Source: Muricea muricata (lineage: Eukaryota > Cnidaria > Anthozoa > Malacalcyonacea > Plexauridae). From it: a stretch of DNA of 64,000 nt. The translations under genes and the position numbers were made by a program. Shown piece after piece: positions 56,576 to 64,000 of the stretch (its first letter is position 1; every line of letters begins with the position of its first letter). The stretch is taken from the NCBI GenBank assembly GCA_963855995.1, contig OY979716.1:25597418-25661417 (forward strand), read 5' to 3'. Under the pieces are notes generated by a model. It saw only the letters and a program-made list of their open reading frames with translations, ran no database searches and was not told where the DNA came from.

Positions 56576-57120
56576 AGAGTAGTGCATGAAATTTAAATAC
56601 GAAAACGTGAATGTCCAACGCAGGCCTCGTGCAGTGAAATATGTTTCCCCTTTTGCAACTGACGTTTGCACATAATTTAAAAAATTATCACACCCATTTC
56701 TTTTGTTCTCAATCGGTTTTGCATGTTCACTGAAGACCTGATTCTGAAAGCTGGGGGCGGTTTTGATTTCTACGGCCGTACGAGGGAGAGCGGGGCTGAG
56801 AAAATACTCACCCAGTCAGGGTCTTGAATTTTGATTTCAAAACCTGTACCACCTCTTGAATTTTAAATTTACGCATATTTTGACTCAACAAATCTTAACA
56901 CGACTAATATAATATTGACACGCTCGTATTCAGTTACTTCAAAACAAAATTAAAGCTTATGCTAATCGGAGCTTTTGCCACATTGTCAATTTCTTGATCT
57001 GTATTTTCTTTCTGGATTTTATTCTCTTCCGTGGTCGTCGAATCCCCAGCCTGCTTCCTATTTTGATTCTTGTTAACACTCTCTATCTCGATTGTTTCCT
57101 CCTATGCCCACTTCTCATCT
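56576..57120. other. no recognisable feature
   Basis: Mostly non-coding; the minus strand near 56990-57120 may hold the charged tail of the recombinase below (TTTEENKIQKENTDQ). Confidence 0.35.
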
Positions 57121-57124
57121 TCGA

Positions 57125-57600
57125 AACATTCTTCTTTCGCTTTCTTTCGTACATTTAGGCTGTACAGAATATCTGTGACTCTCATTTCTTGCTCTGTTGA
57201 AGTTCGTTTATATGCTCTGACAACAGAGCTTGGATGACCTTCAAATTTAAAATAATTACTGTGTTCGTTCATGCACAGTTAATTTTCAAATTTGTTCCTA
57301 TTACAATTATGTTTGAGTTACTTCAGTTTGCTCAGCAGTTTTTTCGCAGATAAGCTGCTCATCAATTCCCATGTCATACATTCGTGTTGCAGCAGTGGCT
57401 CGCAGTGAATGATTCGTCCGATAGCCAGAAATTCCAGCTTGTTTGCATAATCGTTTCATTGCTATACCAACACGTTGATTTGGGGCATTTTAAAGCACTT
57501 CGATAAAATTCATTTGCCCCTCCAGGTTCTAAGTTCAAGCTAGAGACTGGAATCAAATGGAGTATATCTACTAGAAACAATAAACGTGCTGTTTTATGTA
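57125..57600 (-). pseudogene. DUF3504/Crypton-like tyrosine recombinase, C-terminal half, broken
   Basis: On the minus strand FYRSALKCPKSTCWYSNE is followed, in another frame, by MKRLCKQAGISGYRTNHSLR (the H-x-x-R box of tyrosine recombinases), then ATAATRMYDMGIDEQLICEKT. About 95 bases of foreign or intronic sequence follow, then GHPSSVVRAYKRTSTEQEMR with the G-H and the catalytic Tyr in RAY. All C-terminal catalytic residues are therefore identifiable, but a frameshift and the interruption break it. It resembles KIAA1958/ZMYM domains; whether it came from an element or a host gene copy is not decidable here. Confidence 0.75.
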
Positions 57601-57724
57601 ATAGTTCAAATACGAGACAGAGGACTTTACCGGGATTTCAAGTACGAGAAGTTCGTTCCAGCCCGAGGCGCAGCCGAGGCTTCTGACTTCAAAAACTCAT
57701 CAATTATGCAATTCAAAGTACTAG

Positions 57725-57785
57725 TACCTTGAAAAATTTCAAACTACTAGTACGTTGAAAAATTTCAAACTACTACTAGTTTGAA
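57725..57785. repeat. short tandem repeat
   Basis: Two to three units of TTGAAAAATTTCAAACTACT-AGTA type. Confidence 0.6.
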
Positions 57786-57789
57786 AACG

Positions 57790-59060
57790 AATACTTAATC
57801 AGCCCCGCTGTCCCCTGAGACATTTCAAATCCGCCACCTGCTTTTAAGAGACTTTTCCTCTAGTTTCAAAACACTAATTAAATATGTATTTCTTTTGAAT
57901 ATCCTTCATGAATCATTAATGAGTTTTAGAATTGACTGTAAACACTTACCAAAAATTAATATAGGTCTACTTTTCATACAGACGAACAATTCATCGTCTC
58001 TTGTCTGCTATATTCTCATATGAACGCGTGATCTTTCCTTGTATCTTTCTGTCTTTAGTCAGCTAGCATTGTTTTAAATATATCTTCACGGCATTCCAAG
58101 TACTCCAGTTCGTTTATCTTTCCCTTTAACAATTTGCGAAGTGTGTTTGGCAGATATTTGCCAACATTGGCTTTTCATACTTCACAAACAAACAGTCAAT
58201 GCCGTCATAGTCATAGATAAGGGGGAAGCATGAGGATTTTCGAAAGAGACATAGCATTGTTTTCAAGAGGTGACACAGCATATCTTGAAAATCAGACGAG
58301 TATCATCCACACCTTCCCTATCAGGCCCTCAACATATATAAACAGAAATTTTACATCATGAACCAAGGGACTACTTCTACAGATATTCCTCGTTTAATAA
58401 TGTGCAAGTACACTATTCCTGTATCCAACAAAATTAGTATTTGTGATGCATTGTCTACATGTAAGTATAACTACATATGTCAGAGACGCATAGTGCACAG
58501 TAAATGCAACATTGGATCAACTCAAAAGTTGTATTGTTAAAAATACACGTATAGACGAGCTTTTGACTTACCTTTGAATGGTTCTTGTTGGCTTTATAGT
58601 AAACTTGATAATATGGATGTTCTCTTCGCCGTGATATTTTTTCGTCGCCGGTCGCCTACGATGCACAGTTGACATTTGTTTACAAATTTTGCCGTCGCTC
58701 GCAGTAGTTCATTCTATATATTTCCACAGATATTTCGCGGTAATATGATTATATGAATCCAGACTCTCAATAATAAATGCGCCTACGAAAACAGACTGCA
58801 AACGCCGTCAATACGATTCCAAAGCCAAGATTACAGGATTATTTTATTTTCGACATTTACATTGCGGCAAGCATAAACTTTTGAAATGCATGCATGTTTG
58901 TGCTTCAAGTGAAATTCGACACGCACTTAAGTTTTGATGCATTGAAAATAATGACCCCAAAAGTGCAATTTTTGATGAGCTTTCTTCGCACTATGACCAA
59001 TTTCTTGTTGAAAAAATATTTTTATACACGAAAAATGCATAAGCCACTCTATCACTCCTC
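57790..59060. other. no recognisable gene
   Basis: AT-rich, only short frames. Confidence 0.4.
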
Positions 59061-59374
59061 CTTAAAGGGACAGTCCACCCCCAAAACAAGTGCCTCTGAT
59101 GTAAAAGTCCTTCATTAGCATACCTTAGAATGGCCATTCATTCGCCTCAACTCTCTTTTGTTACCAAGATATTAGACTTTGTTTCACTGATCTCATTGCC
59201 ATTTCACCACGGCCATGTTTGTTTAGCTGGGGGGGGGGGCGCAAATATTGCTAATCGTTTGAGTGCTGTGACGTAATTGTGTGATAGAAAACACAGGAAT
59301 ATAGAGTGAGCACTGTCGTTTACCAAACTTGTACGAATTTCGTGGGTTTATTTCATTTCAAAGCGCTTTTAACG

Positions 59375-60064
59375 ATGTCGCGACAGAGTTCTAGCAGTTT
59401 TTACGAGGCAGATGAAGATTTCATGTTGTCTGAGCAACCTGATATAAAGGTTGAAGAGGATGAAGCAGAAATCTCGATACAGCCATACCTGTTCGAGCCA
59501 ACTAGAAAACTGTCCTCTAGTATGGACAGCGACGAAGAATGCGACGATGATGATTCCGATTCTTCCTCTGATGACGAGGGCCGCTTGAATAACCTAGAGT
59601 GGTAAGTTTTAATTTATATGAAAAACGTAGCGATATTTTCTATTCGTATATAATATATAATATTTACGAGACTAGTGTGGTTTATTCCTGGTATCATGTA
59701 TAGATTGGGTGTGTTTATTCTCCTAATTTATATCAAAACATCCTCAGGTGTAGATGTGGTCATTGCCAAATAATGGATAGAGTAGATAAATGATAATCCA
59801 GCATTTGCTGCAGTATGTCAGAACAGCCTGGTATCAATACATGCAGCAGTATGAAAACCAATTTGAAGGACCTGAGCACCAAAGAAGCAGACATGTCGCA
59901 TATAGGCAACTTGCACGATTGGGTTGGGGTATTCTTGGGAGACATGTAAGGGTAGTCCTACCATCCTGTGCAGTAAGTTGTATCAAAGCACATTTTCTAC
60001 CACCTGGACCTGAGGATGAACACACTTTTGTTGGTTTTAGGCCACCATCCGAGGAAGATGACTA
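59375..60064 (+). pseudogene. P2X7 C-terminal-domain-like protein, broken
   Basis: Exon 1 (ATG 59375) gives MSRQSSSSFYEADEDFMLSE, then IQPYLFEPTRKLSS and an acidic Ser/Asp run ending NNLEW at the donor TG|GTAAGT (59602). After the acceptor ATCCTCAG (59749) comes CRCGHCQIM, the start of the zinc-binding part, then a stop. DNPAFAAVCQNSLVL and, in another frame, EHQRSRHVAYRQLARLGWGI, GRHVRVVLPSCAVSCIKAHF and FVGFRPP finish the domain. The order matches the stand-alone relatives of the P2X7 receptor intracellular ballast domain, which are abundant in cnidarians and fish; their function is not established. A piece between CQIM and NPAF is missing. The receptor channel part is absent. Confidence 0.72.
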
Positions 60065-60430
60065 AACAATTCTTGAGTTTGAGAACAATCACTTAGGACC
60101 ACTGATTTGAATAATGCTGGATTATGTATCCAATATTAAACTTTGAATATGTAAATGTCCATTTGACTAAGTGAAGTCATCACGGCATTAGATTAAAGCA
60201 TTTGCCACAAAAAATGAATGGTCTGGCTTCAGTATGATATCATTATAGTAATTATAGTCACTTTGAGTGGAATCGACTGATGTGTGCTTTAATTGCAGCT
60301 TGTTTTTCCGGCTTTTCATTGCAAGCAATGTTTTTTGCTGTGGATTTTTTCTTTTCGCCCCCTTTGATTTTTTTTGTTTCAGGATGCTTTCCATTAGTGC
60401 ATCAAGGTGACCATAGCTTTTTTTCTTCCT

Positions 60431-62862
60431 TTATTGGTTTAACCACCCATGTTTTCTGCACTTTAGGAAAGACCAAGTTATAATGGAGAGAACCCAATGA
60501 TGAACCGTGCTTGACCACAGCTTGAATTGCTTCCTAGAACAATTGTGATTATGATCAAGGGCAGCAAGTTGTGTTCTGGCAACCATCCCCTCATGACTAA
60601 AGTGCTGTCTTTTAGGACAATACTTATGCATCATAGAATGGTAAACTTCAAGATTTCCAGTGTGATGAAACTCTGTGACAAACTTGAGATCCTTCAGAAG
60701 CTTTTTGTTGAAGACAACCTCCTCATGGGCCACATGAGCAGCAGTGCCAAATTTTAGCCAAACTTTCTCTTTTCTTTCCCGTCTTGACAGTTCACGATGG
60801 GCACGTTTCTTGAAATGCTTTGCACTTCTCCATGAATGCTTATTGGCAACATGGTTCACAATAGACGTCCATTTCTCCAATAAAATTACATAGCTGCCAT
60901 TACATGTAGCTACACTCCACCAGAAATGAGAAGAAACAGACCGGATCTATGCAGTTAGATCCAGAAACTCTTTCTTCTTGCTCTTCTTTGACAACTTCTT
61001 AACCACCCATTTGACATCATACTGGGGCATTATTTTAGAATGTTTTTTTTTCTCATTTCTGATGTAATGGTTGTGTGCCTATCGGTTGTTAAACACCTTA
61101 TTTTGACTCCTTTACTTTTTAAAGTCTTTAATACTCGATTGCGTCCTTCTGCTTCCATTGCATTGGAGGATGAAACTTCGGTAACCTGGACAACTGAGAA
61201 ATCTAGAATTTTATTGGTACTCTCATCCATCACAGTGTATGTGCCATATTTTGCGCTATGCCCCGGGCTGTCACACCGTCCATCACAGATATCTATTTTT
61301 TTTTATTTTTTTACTTCTTCTAATCGTTGTGCAAAAGAGTTTATATTTTGAAAAGAATTCCCACTAAAGAGTATTGAGCCAGCAAGTAACACATTCCCAG
61401 CTATGTTTGCATCTATTTTTGGTTGTGATTGCCATTTGTTCTTGTGTCCATCCACACATAATGTATGGATCTCCACCATGCTACCAACCAGTGTTTTAGA
61501 GACCTCAGCATTGGGCTTGAAACAGGTAAAACAGATGACAAACATCAAGATTATCCTCAAAAACTATAAACTTTTTTTGCTCAAAGGGACTTCTCTTTGT
61601 TTCGTCATCACTTTCAGAATCTATGTCATCTTGACTCTCTGCAGAACTTCCAGGCATGTAGATATCATCCGAATCTGTGTCACTACCTGTACATGTAAGT
61701 TCTGAACAGATGCTTTTTTGAGGAATAGTTTTTCAAAGACTAATGTATTTCCAGGAAATGTACTAGCAGAAGGTTGTGTATCAATAAAACGAATACCAGA
61801 ATTGGGCTTCAAACAGTCAATAACAGCAATAGGAGTGCCTGGTGTGGAAATATCACTGACATCAACACTAGGTGGACAAACATCTGCAGTTTGGATGGCG
61901 ACACTTGTCATTGCTACCTGATTTTCACACACTAAAAGTTCACATTGAATGCCAACTTCCTTAGTTAATCTCAAATTTTCTGTTGGATTTACAGTTACAG
62001 AGCTTGAACTTGGAGCCTCTGACATGCATCTGTTGGAGAATATTCAAATACACCACAGCTAGATGGGCTGTCAATTTGGCATTGATCGCCCCTGACTGAT
62101 GATGGAAACTGTTGTGCAACAAGACAGTTTTCTATCATCTTTAACAAAGAGAAGAATTATGTGCATACTAGAACCATTTTTTGTGCATTTATTACTATAG
62201 TATGTTAGGTTTATTGTGTACATTTATGTAATTCATATGCATGATAATAGTTTGTGTGTGTGTGTGTGTGTTGTGTGTGTGATTTTATGATTTTTAATCT
62301 CAATAAGTATTGACTTATTTAAAAAATGTTGTTCTCCCAAGTGTGTATTATTTTATGTCTCATTGAAGAGAACATGCAATTTTCATGCACAGAATTTTGT
62401 ACATGAATCGAACAAAGTGTAAATTTATCTATATTTGTGTACATTTGGGTGTTTATATACGTTTTAACTGTTAATGAAATTACACGTTAAATTGTATTTG
62501 TACATTTGATACTGAAGTATTTTAAAGACCAGCGCTTTACCTCTCGCTTAGCTTGTTCAGAGCGCATTTGTGTTCTCATGCGACCTGTCGTTCGTGGCGT
62601 TGTGGGCTTACTGCGGGGAAATATCGAAGGAACTGAGTTCGGTCTTAACCTTGCTCTACTTCGATAGCCGTGTTCCTCAAGCAATCAGGCGTGAAATTTC
62701 CGTACAAACGTACGAATTATCAATGTTGCGTGGATTTGCTCGTCGAATTCTGGCCATCCATGCTTGACGCAAACGTTCATCTTTCGGAACTCGGTGGTAG
62801 GTAATGCCTGTAGTTTTCCGTGAGTTGTAGGTACATCCCGGAACCATGCAATGGGGCATTTT
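60431..62862 (-). pseudogene. Kolobok THAP-DDE transposase, broken
   Basis: Read leftward from 62859: THAP finger (MPHCMVPGC, ITYHRV), frameshifted near 62700, with HGYRSRARLRPNSVPSIFP in the next frame. After an intron-like gap, a region with VGIQCELLVCENQ and SVAIQTAD, then SDSDDIYMPGSS-type acidic sequence. Next comes VGSMVEIHTLCVDGHKNKWQ, then CDGRCDSPGHSAKYGTY and MDESTNKILDFSVVQVTE, SNAMEAEG and IRCLTTDRHTTI (Asp candidate). The C-terminal part is MEKWTSIVNHVANKHSW, LLKDLKFVTEFHHTGNLEVY and FSHEGMVARTQLAALDHNHN, typical of Kolobok transposases. Several frameshifts and stops lie between these blocks (near 61030, 61300, 61620). Confidence 0.8.
62249..62281. repeat. (TG)n microsatellite
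   Basis: About 15 TG units with one interruption, inside the transposase intron. Confidence 0.9.
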
Positions 62863-64000
62863 AAAAAGTATTTGACTGCGTTTATAGAAATTGCCTAGCT
62901 AAAGATGTAAAGCGCTGACTTGAAAATGAAGCTTTCCGCTTTGTAACACACAATGACGTCAAAGCGCTCAAAAATACACGCAATCCCCCCCCCCAGTTCA
63001 ACAAATATGGCGGCGATAATATGCGCAAAAATCAGTGAAACAAAGTCTAATATTTCGGTAACAAAAGAGAGTTGAGGCGAATGAATGGCCATTCTAAGGT
63101 ATGCTAATGAGGGACTTTTACATAAGCGGCACTTGTTTTGGGGGTGGACTGCCCGTTAATAACATGAAGGGGCGCTAATTAAAAACACCTCAGGTTTTAG
63201 GGTGTCACGTGACCAGCCTGAACCATGCAGGGTCTTTGCCGCGGCACGGCGCCGGGCGTAGGTTGAAGACCCTGGGTACGAAGTTGGTATATTGAAAATG
63301 CTAGGAGAGTCTTAGTGATTAATGCTGGGGATCGACAAGATTTCTCTGAATTTAAGTAAATTTTCAGATCAAATATGCTAAGAAATTTTTCTTGAAATGA
63401 TAAAATATTTTCTTATTCCAAAAAACATATTTGATTTGAAAATTTTCTTGAATTAGGAAAATGTTGGAGAACAAAGTCCTATTTTATGAAAATATTTTCT
63501 TAATTTAAGAAAATTTTCTTAAGAAAATCTTCTTAATAAGAAAAAAATTCTTATTAAGAAAATTTTCTTGTTATTCTCCCAAGAAAATGTTTTCTTATTT
63601 TAAGAAAATATTCTTAAAATAAGTTTTTTTCTTGAAATAAGAAAATGATTTTTTGCTGTGCAGGGGTTCAAAATTGTTTTGTAAGAAAGGCTGTTCAAAT
63701 TTGTTTTCCAAAGGTTGTTTTTATCTATGGAAATTTGTCGGCCTCGCCTGTAACTATAGATATGTCAAAATTATCGCTGGTAATGTGCACGTTTCCCAAC
63801 ATTTTTCCAAAATTACCGATTTGTATGTGCACGTTTCCCAACATTTACAAGAATCAGTGATCATAAGTTATATATACTCAGATATGTTACAAAAAAGTTC
63901 TGCCGGAATTAGTGAAAAACTGTGTGAAAAAGAATTACACTTTTGGACAGACAAGCCAATTTTTGCAACATTTTTTCCCGTAGCTAAAAGAGTCTTTTTC
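62489..64000 (+). repeat. direct repeat, right copy
   Basis: Matches 1077-2592. Begins inside the Kolobok element at the 3' side of the THAP exon and runs off the window end. Confidence 0.9.

Larger units (their letters stand above)
59066..63155. mobile_element. Kolobok DNA transposon, full length, TTAA-flanked
   Basis: Ends: AGGGACAGTCCACCCCCAAA at left and, as complement, CGGGCAGTCCACCCCCAAA at right. The inverted similarity continues for about 180 bp (through GGCCATTCATTCGCCTCAAC). TTAA is at 59062-59065 and 63156-63159, the known Kolobok target duplication. The 4090-bp element has a minus-strand THAP-DDE transposase and a plus-strand P2X7-C-terminal-like gene, each starting near its own end so that the terminal repeat doubles as promoter region. 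Both genes are broken. Confidence 0.88.

Noticed and set aside
59306..59374. Upstream in-frame Met of the P2X7-like gene
   Set aside because: The later ATG at 59375 fits the MSRQSS-type start of the family better; the upstream part resembles no relative.

Overview
The window looks like a piece of an animal genome, most likely a cnidarian or another early-branching invertebrate. It is AT-rich, its genes have introns, and it is almost entirely mobile DNA. The organism guess rests on the mixture of elements (Kolobok, PIF/Harbinger-ISL2EU-like, integrase-core DNA transposon, hAT, Penelope-like, CR1/L2-like LINE, Crypton-like recombinase) and on one host-type gene. I see no bacterial operons, CRISPR array, rRNA or certain functional tRNA gene.

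Host gene. A phosphatidylserine-decarboxylase-like gene lies on the minus strand. Three exons (11551-11777, 7348-7699, 5865-6385) join in phase, one of them through a GC-AG intron. A two-gene transposon (about 8490-11050) sits inside its large intron. A possible promoter with a non-coding first exon (about 925-1056, plus strand) may belong to another host gene.

Region by region. 1-2600: truncated right end of a Kolobok element plus flank, repeated directly at 62489-64000. 2600-5860: non-coding DNA with two inverted-repeat elements. 5865-11777: the decarboxylase gene with its MITEs and transposon. 13900-14700: decayed tyrosine-recombinase (DUF3504-type) gene. 15190-16090: dispersed repeat, copy A (copy B at 55325-56150). 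16430-18080: decayed Penelope-like retroelement. 18081-22342: second SWIM/YqaJ plus THAP-DDE transposon, with matching terminal repeats. 22343-31127: integrase-core DNA transposon with a HECT-type gene, split by a complete hAT element (26028-30321, 8-bp target duplication). 32525-34788: 2.3-kb foldback element. 34944-35160: long TA microsatellite. 39600-43560: LINE fragments carrying nested insertions. 44569-47211: 2.6-kb inverted repeat built from Penelope-like and tRNA-like sequence. 49139-50238: LINE 3' end. 51370-54115: foldback element between arrays of GGCCCC/AAAACAG motifs. 57125-57600: C-terminal piece of another tyrosine recombinase. 59066-63155: full-length Kolobok element with TTAA at both ends.

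How the genes work together. The strongest theme is that three unrelated DNA-transposon classes share one layout: a DDE transposase on the minus strand converging on a plus-strand accessory gene that is not a transposase. The accessory genes are a SWIM/YqaJ nuclease (two copies), a HECT ubiquitin-ligase-like protein and a P2X7-C-terminal-like zinc protein. Most copies are broken. The integrase-core transposase is intact apart from the hAT insertion.
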